From Margaritifera margaritifera (lineage: Eukaryota; Mollusca; Bivalvia; Unionida; Margaritiferidae), in assembly GCA_029931535.1 (NCBI GenBank), contig JAQPZY010000702.1, positions 124,001 to 188,000 of the forward strand: a stretch of DNA of 64,000 nucleotides, read 5' to 3'. Shown piece by piece: positions 35,385-46,899 of this stretch (position 1 is the stretch's first letter; every line of letters begins with the position of its first letter). The notes under the pieces were generated by a model, which saw only the letters and a list, made by a program, of their open reading frames with translations, made no database searches and was not told the DNA's origin. The position numbers and the translations under genes were made by a program.

Positions 35385-35590
35385 TTTGTTTGGTTTCCTT
35401 TGGTTTGGTTTTTTAGGGTACAGCAACATTAGTAGGTTATTTAGTGCCGAGGCAATTGCAGTAAAGTGACTTGCCCATGGACACACCACGGTAGCTGATC
35501 CAGGCCGGTCTGATGGTAGAATTCGAACCAGCACTCTTTTGGTCGCAAGTCTGGCACGCTAAACATTGAGCCACAGCGGCTTCTGGAGCC
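35385..35590 (-). mobile_element. tRNA-derived SINE with conserved central domain
   Basis: From 35,583 on the minus strand: GAAGCCGCTGTGGCTCAATG with TTTAGCGTG (A box), then GGTTCGAATTC (B box, about 35,519-35,529). The body follows with GTGTGTCCATGGGCAAGTCA and CTTTACTGCAATTGCCTCGG, and then an A/C-rich tail (AACCAAACCAAAGG). The middle block resembles the 'GGGCAAGGCACTTTA' core shared by SINEs of distant animal phyla (the Nin-type domain, named from memory). A 71-codon antisense frame is not a gene. Confidence 0.85.
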
Positions 35591-35599
35591 ATAGTAAGA

Positions 35600-36214
35600 G
35601 AACAATGAAATGGGGAAAAGTAAATGGATGACATCTATGCTAACAATTTTAGTTAACACACTACTAAAGTCAACTGTTCATCTCAGAGCCACCCAGTATT
35701 CTAGAAACAGAATACTAATCATTATTACCAACTTCAATATTTTGTGTTTTGTGTGTCTGTGTCTTTTGTCTTTGTGTGTATTCACGACAAAACTTAAATA
35801 TCTACCTCCCTTCAGTTCGCAATGTGTGAGTGTATGCATATATGTATGCATGAAGCCAGAATTATGCTCTTTTTGATGTTATAAATTTGTTGATAATCAT
35901 TCACGTAACAAGGTAAAAACTGCTATTAATTTTCGTCCCCAATAATACTCTGGTAGAAAGTATGAAATAATTTAGCACTATCACATTTAGTTTGTCGTCA
36001 GTGAGAGTTTCTTAAAATACTAATACTTCATTATTGTTTCCCTATTTAACTTTTGAACTAGATGTTTATTGAAGTACTGATATCGGTTTTAACCCTATGA
36101 ACTACGAGCTGGCCTTGACTCACGAGCGCATGATTGAACTATGTATGATTTACCTCCATCGCGATAGCAAATGAGAGAGAGAGAGAGAGAGAGAGACAGA
36201 TAGAGAGAGAGAGT

Positions 36215-36253
<39 letters not shown>

Positions 36254-36378
36254 TGAGAGAGATAACTAAATGTGCTCGAAAACGTGTTCAGAAAATGCTT
36301 CTTTTAAAGGATGATGTTTGACCTGCCATTCGCGTTGGGGGAGGGTGGTCTACGTCGTTAGATTTTCGTAAACTTTTT
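35600..36378. other. No gene recognised; GA tract
   Basis: An imperfect GA tract occupies 36,173-36,262. The rest, including an 88-codon plus frame at 35,610-35,876, is unrecognised. Confidence 0.5.
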
Positions 36379-37766
36379 ACAAATCCGAGGCGTAATCGTT
36401 TTTAATGACTGTCAATAGATTTGTCTATCAGCATACTAGTTGACAGCGTTATTTCACTTAATTGGTAATTAAATTCTTGATCTAGTGGATACAGTTAACC
36501 GTTGATACATAGACAATACCTCGCTACGATTATGAAATTTAACAATAAAGTATGACATACCTAATTTATTAAAACGGGGTCATATATATTAGATCAAATT
36601 CGAACTGTGTATTTCCATAGATAATATTTGTACTGCCATCATGGAACCTGTAATTGTTTTTATATGTATACTGAAGGGTCGGTATGCCTGATGGCAATAC
36701 AGTTCTTTTCCCCAACTCCACCCCACCCCCCACTCACACACAACAACCTACCCATACTTACTGCTACTACTATTATTATTACTACTACTAATACCTTTAA
36801 TAAGAATTTTAAAAAATAATAAATCATTTGCTAATTTATAATAATATAACTCTGCATATAAATAATATGCATATCAAGACATTGTTCAGCATTAACAACG
36901 TATTCTCAAAGCCTTTATTTATTTGTTTTAATTGATAAACTAGTGAGAGAGAAATAGACAGATATTCATTATACTTGAAATGACAATACATATGATGAAT
37001 ATATTTCGCTTGGAATCATAAAAAAAACATCTAAAATACTCAAAGCAGTGATAAGCCAAGTCTGAAAGGAGACAAAAGACTAGAAAACCACTCCCACCCC
37101 ATTATTCCACAAAAAATGCAAACAAAATAAATAATGAAACTGATGTTCAAACTGACTTTTGCTGGATTTTATTTCAGCCTTAACTTCCTTTAACCTGATG
37201 TTTGTCCAGTTTTGTTCTATAATCAAAATGAACTTTAAAAAAATACAAAACCTTTTAATAAGTAAATTCGTGTTTCAAGCTTCTGTTGCATGAAAAAATA
37301 AATAATATAAGCGAATGCACCATGCAAAACAGTTTTTTGTATACGTCTAATAGACAAAATGTGTCGAGCAAAATGGAATGTGCCATGTTTCGATGCGTGC
37401 AAGCCGTCCATTGTAGTGCCGGATTGCAAGTGTAATACATAGATTATTGAGGTAAGTTTCTTTGATCTAGGAACATTATACTAGCAAATATAATATTTAT
37501 TTATTTTATTTATTTATTAATTTATTTTTCCAACGTCTATTCAAGTTTCAATGTCAAGGTCACTGTTACTAAAACTAGATATTTGCATATACATTCCATT
37601 TACAGATGATAACTTGGTTTTACAAGCAAATTTCAGTCGTACTCATAACACTCATTACAAAATGTATTATTAACGGTTAATTGATTTGATTGCCTAACAA
37701 TCCTAGGTCCAGAGAGAAGTTTACCAACATTACTAACTAACTTTTGCTCATCGATGTACTGAGAAA

Positions 37767-37826
<60 letters not shown>

Positions 37827-37964
37827 CTGAAGGTTCAGTATGCCTAATGGCAAAAAAGTTCATTTTACTCTACTTCCCCCATCCACCCACTCACACACAC
37901 ACACACACATACACACACTACCACCTATCCATCCCCGACTAATTTTCAAAGCGATTCTCTTACA

Positions 37965-38019
<55 letters not shown>

Positions 38020-39831
38020 TAATAATAATAATAAAAATAATAATAATAAAGATTTGTTAATTTATAATCATAATACTCTAAATATAACCAATATGCATGT
38101 AAAGACATTGGTTAGCATTAATGACTTATTCCCAAAGCCTTATTAAAATTTTTGCTTTAATTATTAAACGAGAGAGAGAGAGAGAGAGATTAATTTAAGG
38201 CTAAAAGATATGCATGCACCAAACTGAGTCAAAATCTGCTAGTAGAACTAAGTTATCATCTGGAAATTAAATGCATTTTAACATTGACCTTGACATTGAA
38301 ACGTGGATAGACGTTGAAAAAAAAATATTTGAACTTTAAGTCACATTTGGTATTATTTGGTTCCTAGGTAAAGAATAAACTTACCTCATTCATCTATTTT
38401 TCACACCTGCAATCTGGCACCATGGATACACTGCCTGTATGTACACATGGATTAGATTTATTTTTCATGCAAGAGCATCTTGAAACACAATTTTACGTAT
38501 TAAAAGGGTTCATATTTTTTAAAACTCTTTTGGTTATTGAACAAAACTAAACAAACATTATGGTAAAGAAATTTAAGACTGAAATAAAATTCCGCAAATA
38601 TTAGTCTCTTCAAAGTTAGTTCGAATATCAGTTTAATTATGTTTTTTATTTTTTATTTGGAGAAATGTCCATTTTTCATACAATGTTTGGATGGATTTCA
38701 TTAGTCTCTCGTCTCCTTTCAGACTGGTTTATCACTGATTTGTTTTATTTTGTGATGTTATTTCTGATTCCACACGAAGTATATTAATCCCATGAATGGT
38801 TATTTTAGAATATACAAAGATTAAAAATCATTCTTATTTTGTTGATATTTTAAGTTACAAAATGTGTAAATGTCAGTAAAATGATTTTAGCTGAACATCT
38901 GACATGCAGATCTTTGATTAGCTTATTTTAACAGAAACATACTTTCTATATTTTCGCACACTTCTGACGACTAGGTTTCTTTAAAATAGGGTACATAAAA
39001 TTTTACCTATGCATAAATTAAACATAATAAAATACTTCAACATAAATTTCAATTTAGTGCGTTAATATGGAACATAACTATATACATGAGTTGAGATTAC
39101 TGCAATATTTGGATTATTTTCGAATTTGTTTAGAATCAAACTATATATTATGGAATGTCCCCGATTTGATTGTATAAATCCCTACACTTTATGTATATTT
39201 GTGTGTCCCTGTTTGATAGTAAAAATTCAAATCCAGTAATGTTTGGAAATCTACTACAAATCGATTGTAAAAGACATCAATATAACCAAAGCATAGTAAA
39301 ACCGATCTTCCTCTGCAAAAATTTACTAAGATAAAGATGTCCCCATTTTGATGGTAAAAAACGTATGTCCCCGTTTCGTAGGTTTTACAAAAATGTGTGT
39401 GTGTGTGTGTGTGTGTGTAACATAGATAAGTTGCACTCTTATCAAATCAAACACAAATAAACCCATATGACAATCAGAACAAACTGTTCTAAAAACCTTG
39501 GAGACTGGGTTTCATAAATCATAGTTTTACTAATTCAAGTATCATTGGAAAAAAGACTACAAAATGTATCCCTGACTGCTACATCGAAATATTATTATAT
39601 TATAAGCAGGTTCAACCCTAGAGAAAGTATACTTCTGAACTTAAAATATAGACCACAGAAACGTGAGCTCGTGGTCCTAATAACAATAAGGTGAATGAAA
39701 GAGTTTCTTATCTAAGGCGAGTGAAGGATCATCTGCAATTTCACGGATCTGTAAACTAATAATTAAATATGTAAAATGCCCCTGTGCCCCAATTTTATTA
39801 CCTTTAATTTACAATGTTTTATATACCAGAC
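36379..39831 (-). repeat. Right arm of the large inverted repeat
   Basis: Reverse complement of 11,979-15,771. It carries the same internal fold-back and microsatellites (AT 37,770-37,823, AAT 37,966-38,049, GA 38,170-38,190, GT 39,392-39,418) and the same GGGGACA cluster at 39,150-39,385. It lacks the 313-bp block. Short frames here mirror those in the other arm with changes that keep none of them conserved as a protein. Confidence 0.93.
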
Positions 39832-41340
39832 AGAGTTTTTCCATAGTCTTAAAAACATTGTTACAACATCGAGCCTTTGTTCGACCTTCTACGCATTCCA
39901 ATACGATATGCACACTCACTGATAATTTCTAAACAGTAGATGTATAAACCTTTCAATTTGCGATTCATTGACGGGAAAAACGAATTACAAACTTGATAAC
40001 ATATTGCGCAACCAAGAAAGAGGAAGCAAACAGGTTTCGCAAAAAAAATCACGTTGATTATAAGTTTAGAAATGAAAGCCACACATCATGGAAATCACGA
40101 AGGAAATCTTTAAGAGTAGGAAAATGCTTGAGCAAAAAGAAATAAGAACAAGGAGAAAGAAACAAATCTTCCATCAGCTCGAAAAACAGTTTCGATGCAC
40201 AACAGCAATGTACTTAAGTTTTGCAGTTTTCAAACTCAAACAGAAATTGTCACAACCTTACAGTACAAGAAAACTTTAGCTTAACGGCAAATTCTGGCCT
40301 AGTTTGACAGCGTGACAAACTAACTTTCGCCTCTCTTCACCAACAGCGCATTACCATAGGTAACATTTCACTCAACATATTAAGCCTAGAGCAATAAAAA
40401 CAAAGTGACCAAACTGACATTGAATATTTTACAACTTATTTTCTGCCAAAGTTTATCCAAGCGACAATAGGTTGCCACTTAGTGAGCGAATTAAATCACA
40501 GGAGTTTGACCTTTTGTCAATACAAAACGAAGATTTGCCAACTCACGAAATACACGTATATATACTATAAATATACGTAATGAGTGCAAGCGAGACTCCA
40601 CCCCTCCTCCCTCCTCGACTGTCGTCTCGCGTCTTTTTCTTCCCTCAAAATCGCATGAAGATGGAAAAACCTTCACTTACCTATTAGAGAGACACTAACG
40701 TACTTACGCATTAATCTCGGATGACCATGAATTAAATTTAATTCATCTAATTAGCCTTTCTTTTCAGCATTACCCAGCACAGGGGTGTTGTTGAATACAT
40801 GTGGGTGCTGGTTAGTAAGAGGCAGTGTCATACCTATGGACATTTTTAACATTAGTATTCCCCTTATGCCTCATATTGCCATATTAATGTTAAACCATGG
40901 AATAATGTGAAATGTTTTGTATGTCTTTCACAACCGAAACTTAAACCACACCACCCACCCCTCTACTTCTCTGCCTTATATGACAGTATATAGGTGTAAT
41001 AGTATGTTTGTTTTTGAGCAGTCCTACACCATTTTCTCCTTTCACCCCATCTTTGGATAGGTGTGAATGAGTGATGGCATGTTTTGTGTGAATCTTACAC
41101 CACACGAGTGATAGTCTATAAACATGTAATGATATCTTTGTGTGCAGGTGTGAATATTCCTACCCTTTTCTCTTCTTACACTCCAATTTGGTTTGGTATG
41201 CATGTAGGTGTGAGTGTAAAATCACCTTTCACACTGCGTTCTGGTTAGAAAGAGGGTATTTTGGTCAGTAGGAGTGACTGCTGGTTAGTAGGTGTTGTAT
41301 GTTCAAACCTAAGGTAGTTTTTATCGTTACATTTCCCATA
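39832..41340. other. No gene recognised; one dispersed-repeat copy
   Basis: A copy of the 28.9-29.6 kb repeat lies at about 40,190-40,500. From about 40,980 to 41,240 the text is rich in GGTGTGAATG-like phrases, an eroded simple repeat. Confidence 0.5.
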
Positions 41341-41344
41341 ACCG

Positions 41345-41575
41345 CCATAGAGCCTTCTAATGTTAATCCTATGGACATTTTACGTTAAATTCCGCTTGTA
41401 CCCATAGTGTTATTTTTGTATTCAAACCAAAATAATCATGGATGCAAAGGGAAATGTCATGCTAAAGAGTAAAGCTAAATTCCCCTTGTACCCCGAGTGT
41501 CATACTAATGTTAAACCTATAGACGAATGTTAAATTCCCTTTGTACCCCAAAAGTTATATTTGTGCCCCAAGTGG
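41345..41575. repeat. Degenerate tandem repeat
   Basis: Three loose units containing TAATGTTAAACCTATGGAC then AAATTCCCCTTGTACCCC. A related phrase is at 40,825-40,910. Confidence 0.55.
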
Positions 41576-42330
41576 CAGTATATACTGGTTGTATGTACTG
41601 CGCTTGATAATGTAGATGACATGTGTGTGGTCTTTTGCGATTTAGTTAAAGAATTTGATCGTGTTTGGAATAAAGGTCTGATACATAAATTAAAATGGTA
41701 TGTCATTGGTAGCTCTCTTTTTGACTTTTTTTTCTCACTACATTTCTAAAGAGCGAAAACAGCTTTTGTAAATACTGCTGAATCTAGTATCCAGAAATTT
41801 GCAGCTGGCGTAGCGCAGGCTCTGTTTTAGGTCTGCTATTATTTATAGTGCATATTTATGATACAGGCGACAACCTCTTGAGTGTAACGAGACTCTTCGA
41901 TGATGATAGCTCACTGACGTATTCAGCAAATGATACTTACAAAATGTAATATGTACTGAATACAGATTTACAAACGATTGATGATTGCTCATGCAGTGTT
42001 TATTTGACTTTAATCTAACCAAAATTGAGGTAATGTTATTCTCGCGTATATTAGAGTCCGTTTTTCCTTCACTAAAATTCAAAAATTTAATTTTGTCTAT
42101 TGTTGACTACCACAAGCATCGTGGCCTAACCTTTAATAGTCTTGGCAACTGGACCAAACATATTGATAAACAATTTCAATCGACCTCGTAAATAATAATT
42201 GCCCAGAAAATACTTATCAATTTTGTGCCGCTATCCATGTAAATTTATTATCAAGTGTAGGGAAAAAGCTTACTTTAAGTTGTGAGAACTCGTAGCCAGA
42301 CCCCATTTGTCAACATGTATGGCAATATAA
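41561..42330 (+). pseudogene. Decayed jockey/CR1-like LINE RT fragment
   Basis: The plus frame 41,561-41,749 reads ALDNVDDMCVVFCDLVKEFD then RVWNKGLIHKL, the first catalytic region of a non-LTR RT, with the usual K-A-F-D changed to K-E-F-D and the aspartates retained. Downstream, in shifting frames, come a RLFDDDSSLTY-like segment (about 41,890-41,920, position of the second catalytic aspartates) and HKHRGLTFNSLGNWTKHID (about 42,110-42,165), a typical thumb segment. Stops and frame changes show it is dead. Confidence 0.8.
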
Positions 42331-42339
42331 TATGTTGAA

Positions 42340-42480
42340 ATTATATGGTAGAGCGTCCGACTCGTAGTCCAAAGGTCTCAGTTCTGAATACGCCTATACC
42401 AGCCCGGGTAAGTTTTTAAGGTGTGCCCATTGCTATAGGAAACAATATGCTCAAAGGGCCTTTAATAGCAATCCAAAAAA
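42340..42480 (+). mobile_element. tRNA-like SINE head
   Basis: TGGTAGAGCGTCC (A box, 42,346), an anticodon-arm-like GACTCGTAGTCC, and CAGTTCTGAATAC (a B box with one extra base, about 42,379-42,391) resemble a tRNA gene with an insertion in the T loop. It continues into a non-tRNA body ending in an A/C-rich tail (CCAAAAAACCAAAAAC). Because the B box is damaged it is a SINE copy rather than a working tRNA gene. Confidence 0.6.
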
Positions 42481-44647
42481 CCAAAAACATTGCCCGTCCC
42501 CAAAGATATCCACTTTGAATATTGCCGTTCCCAAAAGACATCGAAATTTTCAACCTGATCCGCTCTATAGACACGTCAGGTGCTTTTCGGCATACACTGA
42601 TCGACTTCGGATCCCCGCATAAAAAACACGCGTGATCATTTTTGGGCGATTGCAGTTGAGTAAGGTTTTAATGTTGGGACTTGGACATCACAAAAAGGCG
42701 TGCCGTTTTATAATCGGGGAGTTCAAAAAGACCACTATTTCTAACCCTGCAGGGCATATACTAGGCAGTATATTTGGGTAGTACACTCATTGACCCCACC
42801 ACCCGCAGGTATTATATATAGGCCTACACACAATTATAGTGGATGGTTGTAGGGTCTGCCATCTGACACTTGCATCAATCATTATGCTGGTTTAAAGGTG
42901 TAGCTAAAACAGCGTCACTCCAAGCAATGATGATGATATAATGTCTGTACGAGACGTGGTTAAAACTGTCAAGTTTTATCCAGTCGGCGGTATTCAAAGT
43001 AAGATTTTATACCTTATTATCAACAATAATGTACGAACAGACGATACGATAAATTTAAATTGTTTAAAACATTCAACGATATGGATAGTATGAACAAATT
43101 ACTTATAAGAAACTATACGTATTTCCTGTGATGATGGAATAACATTACAGTGATTAAAGTTTATACAGCTCCTTGTATCATATGCCATTTTACATGTCTT
43201 TTGGTGTAAAAGAAAATCTTAAGAGTATAAATCGATCAATTTCAAATATGAAATTAGAATGCGATGAGGTAAGTCTGAACAGGATGTCAGGGCTCATTAA
43301 GACAGCAATACAAAGTTTTCGGCTGCAGCCTCTGTCGAGTATGTACTCTCATATTTGTAGCCAACCGCTATCAAAATCAAGCTTCATAACCATGAAGATG
43401 TATACAGTATCAAACTTGTCAAATAATGGATACACCGAATCAGTAAAAGATTGCCACTGGAAATCTTTTTCTTTTATGATCATCCCCTTAAGTGTTACAA
43501 ACTGAACCATTCCGGTCAGAGGAAAACTTCCTACCACTCGCAATTTTCAACCTTATAAAGAGTCTAAAACGAAAACAAAATAAGAAATATTGCATATGTA
43601 AGGCGGTGATATTTCTATACCAGATATTATTTTAACGAAGAGGAGAGTGTACCATGAACAAACCAATTTCCCACAAAACTACTCACTGTGATAATTTCGG
43701 GAAACGGATACGAAGAGCTAGGAGAAAATGGACAAGCGCTCGTACACATTGCTGTCCAAAACGTAACTTCGAAACCGTCTGACATACAACATTCTTCACC
43801 CCATTGTAAGTAACGAGGGAGAAAAATGGGGATAAAGTAAGGGTGTCTCTACGATCAAATATGTACCATATGTATTACCCACGTATGGGAAACCTCAGCT
43901 GTATATCATCACATAGAAAATAGGAAACACGACAATAAAGACTATCAATTGCCCACTGGATACACAGTTTCTTATTTCAACTTAAAAGAGTGAAAAATAT
44001 TTCATTAGGTGTGCAGGAAGAACGATTAAGCTTGAACTAGTCAAATTATTGACCCAAAACATTGAAATATCATGCTTTTGCAATGTAAGGCCATTGAGTC
44101 AGGTAAGGTTGCAACACGTGTAAACGACTTAGATTAGTTTACTGCCAGTACAAGTTTACAAAATAGGTAAACGTATCAACGAACATGCATGTGGCTGATG
44201 CAGGAACTACCTGTTCCAATTAAGCTATATATTTCCACATCTTTGTTTAAGAGGATTGTTAAGTAGGATGTTTCTGTTAATTCTGTTCTCAGTGTATGTA
44301 TCTATGATTTTCACATCGAGTGTGGTATCTCTGGGAAAAGGCATATGTTGACAAGAATTGGTTACATCCACATTACAAAACATTACACATCAGGCTGATT
44401 TGCTGATAATACTGATAAGAATTTCTTTAAACTACACAATAGTTACCTCTAAACAACATGTTTGTTAACAAAACATTTGATTAGTAGCATTCTATTAAAA
44501 ATAAAATACCGTTTTAAGTTTGTAAGCCACAGCACAGTATCCTAGTTATTGTAGTTCCCAGAAAACAAACCTCTGCGCTCGTCCTATATGTAACAGTAGG
44601 AAAGAATATCACGATAATTTTGGGGATTTTTCACTAAAAATATTAAA
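42481..44647. other. No gene recognised
   Basis: AT-rich. A 110-codon plus frame at 43,173-43,505 has no known similarity. No repeat structure stands out. Confidence 0.5.
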
Positions 44648-45158
44648 TGTAAGCTAGGTCTTATTTCGTTATGAAATGACAACGCTCGCTTGTTAGTTGT
44701 GGGATTTATCACAGATGAAATAGTACGAGATAAACCTAAAACAATACAAAGCATATACTTAATATACAAGACAAATACAATACAGTATATACAGTATATA
44801 ACCGACACAAATACAATACACAATACACAACCCACGCGCTAACATTTATAATTTTATCAAAAAAAATACAAATAATACCTTACCAGACTCGAAGAGTATA
44901 ATTATTTCTAATTATATTCAATCTCTTGTCTTTCACTTGCGTGAAAGACAAGTGCTTTAATTATTCACGAATAATTCTGCTTAGATGTTGTCCGTCTAAG
45001 AACCAGAGTAAGAATGCCAGAGGATTTTGTTAGTGTGGCGGGGAGTCGATGTTAATACTCGTGAAGCCCGGGAATCATGCATCGCGATCAATCACTCACT
45101 CGCTCACTCACTCGTGACGAACGCGCCCATAGGTATACGACACAAGTCCTGGGTCACA
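44648..45158 (-). repeat. 3' LTR of the gypsy element
   Basis: On the minus strand it starts TGTGACCCAGG and ends GCTTACA (TG...CA). A TATAAA-like ATTATAAATG lies near 44,845-44,857 on the minus strand. Three successive hairpins occupy 44,925-45,000. Confidence 0.95.
44925..45000. other. Three tandem hairpins in the LTR
   Basis: Hairpin 1 (44,925-44,952): perfect 12-bp arms CTTGTCTTTCAC and GTGAAAGACAAG around a TTGC loop. Hairpin 2 (44,959-44,976): 7-bp arms AATTATT/AATAATT around CACG. Hairpin 3 (about 44,980-45,000): CTTAGATG against CGTCTAAG with one mismatch. The same three are in the other LTR at 52,099-52,174. A role in RNA packaging, strand transfer or 3' end formation is possible but not shown. 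Confidence 0.8.
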
Positions 45159-45175
45159 TGCTCCCTCCCTACGTG
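45159..45175 (-). promoter_or_regulatory. Polypurine tract
   Basis: On the minus strand GTAGGGAGGGAGCA directly abuts the 3' LTR start TGTGACC. This is the usual place for the RNase-H-resistant plus-strand primer. Confidence 0.8.
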
Positions 45176-45773
45176 TAAATTTCCCTGACATTTAGCACAT
45201 TTGTGCTTGCTGCGTAAAAAGGACAAAAACAAATAATCCGGCGGAACTATCCTTCAAGTCTTTTGAAAAAAATAGAAATACTATTAATCATACATATGAA
45301 ATGATTACGAATACAGAGCTTAATCAGTTTACTCTCCCTGCAGATAATACATAAAACTACTGAAATTGGAATTGCAACTAACTATTTACAATAATAACGA
45401 CTGAATTGTCGTCTTAAAATATACTTGCTGTATTTAATTTACATTAATTGGACTATCTGTAACTCACACGTAATAAACCGTTTGCGCGTACGCCCACTGG
45501 CCTAGCCGGTCGGGTGGTTTTCGGTCTCTGGTTGAACGCCTCAGCGGTTGCTGGCCTAAATCTTCCTGTGGCGTCGGTGGGCTTAGGATCAACCTCACAG
45601 ACTGGCGGTCCGGGTCTCCCTGTAACATGGTCGGGCTTCAAACTGACCTTTCGGCAGATATCTCTGGGGGACTGAGCTAAGTACTCTCATGCGGGACATG
45701 AGAGGGAGTAGAAAATGACTCGTGGTTTCACTTAAACTACTGCCATATTTCCTAGACCTACTGGTTTGAAAGT
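45176..45773 (-). other. 3' tail region of the gypsy element
   Basis: Between the integrase C-terminus and the polypurine tract. Overlapping short minus frames (45,453-45,641 and 45,595-45,885) are proline/arginine-rich and could be continuation of pol in broken frames. No envelope-like signal peptide or membrane segment is visible. Confidence 0.5.
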
Positions 45774-46310
45774 TTACGCTTTCAAGAGGCTGGCTAATAT
45801 GGGGATCGATAATAGATGGTGATCTACTATCAGGGGTAGTTCGTGTAGAGTGTTCACGAATTGAACATTCTCCTTCCCGGCCCAACCGGGTCGTCTGTGT
45901 GGTATCACATACCGGTCGGTGTCCGAGTCAGAACTCGAAGATTCCGAGCTCGACTTTAAAGGGGTAACTTTTGGTACACCCGGTTTCTTCTGAACCGGTT
46001 TCATGGGGACTGGATCACAAGGAAGGTAGTCAAAGGGCAAAAGCATATTGCGATGCAATGTGCGCATGGATTTCGAACCATCGACCCTCCTTACCTTGTA
46101 CACGGGTATATCTAAATTGGGGATTGATATCACCTAATATACATCCTTGTACCACTTGTCGGCTAATTTCTGTTTCCCTTTTAGTCCAACATTACGCACT
46201 AAGACTCGGTCCCCTACTTCAAGTTTGGACTCTCATACCTTTTTATCATACTGGACCTTGTTCTTAGCATGGCTATTGCTCGACTCCCTCGCCCCGGCCG
46301 TGTAAGCAAA
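45774..46310 (-). pseudogene. Integrase C-terminal GPY/F-type segment
   Basis: The minus frame 45,774-46,133 begins ISIPNLDIPVYKVRR and continues KSMRTLHRNMLLPF, the PVYKV...RTLHRN..LLP ending typical of Ty3/gypsy integrases. The same reading frame runs upstream through the sequence between 46,134 and 46,310 with stops at 46,134-46,136 (TAG), 46,233-46,235 (TGA) and 46,311-46,313 (TAA). An acidic serine-rich tail follows the conserved block. Confidence 0.85.
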
Positions 46311-46872
46311 TTAGAGACGGTCTTTCAGTTTTTCCGCGTATGAGTGAGGCTCTGCAGCAGCCTCGCCACTATCTGGTGTAGTGCCCAGATAGGCGTCGAC
46401 CGAAAGCCGGAGGTGCCACCCAAACATAAGAAAATGGGGCGAAAATCCGGTGGAATCATTCCTGGTAGCATTATACGCATGGACAATTGGAGCAATATAA
46501 GATTTCCATTCGTGTTTTTGCTCTTCCTCCAATGTCCCTAGCATTTTTAAGAGCGTTCTATTGAAACGTTCGCAGGCACCATTCCCCTGTGGGTGAAACG
46601 GAGTAGCGAGACTTCTGTATGTTCGCTAATTTGCATAGCTCCTTTATAACTCCACCCTCGAAATTACGTCCCTGGTCGCTGTGAAGACTTTCTGGGAAAC
46701 TGTAATATCGAAAGAAGTGTTCATAAAGTGCTTTAGCGGTAGTCTGAGCTGTCTGGTTGCGGCAAGGAACAGCCTGAGCATACCTGGTGAAATGATCAGT
46801 TATCACCAAGATATTCTCAAACCCTCCCTTAGATCGCTCAAGAGACAAAAAATCTATGCAGACGAGCTCCAT
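46311..46872 (-). pseudogene. Integrase catalytic core, frameshifted
   Basis: Frame 46,558-46,872 carries CIDFLS (first catalytic aspartate, about residue 7) and [12 protein letters not shown] (second aspartate, about residue 66). The conserved HPQGNG..E segment that supplies the third acidic residue is read in a different frame, because of a shift near 46,615-46,630. That second frame then continues as 46,311-46,544 (TLEEEQKHEWKSYIAPIVHA, YNATRNDSTGFSPHFLMFG), the normal downstream part of the core. The D,D(35)E triad is therefore split and the enzyme cannot be made as one chain. Confidence 0.9.
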
Positions 46873-46899
46873 CGGGCGAGTGGTGTAAATTGGGGTTAA

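Noticed and set aside
42340..42420. A tRNA gene
   Set aside because: The T-loop has an extra base, the acceptor ends do not pair and a SINE-like body follows.
44925..44952. Hammerhead ribozyme (retrozyme-type LTR)
   Set aside because: The hairpin is strong, but I could not find the CUGAUGA and GAAA core on either strand nearby.
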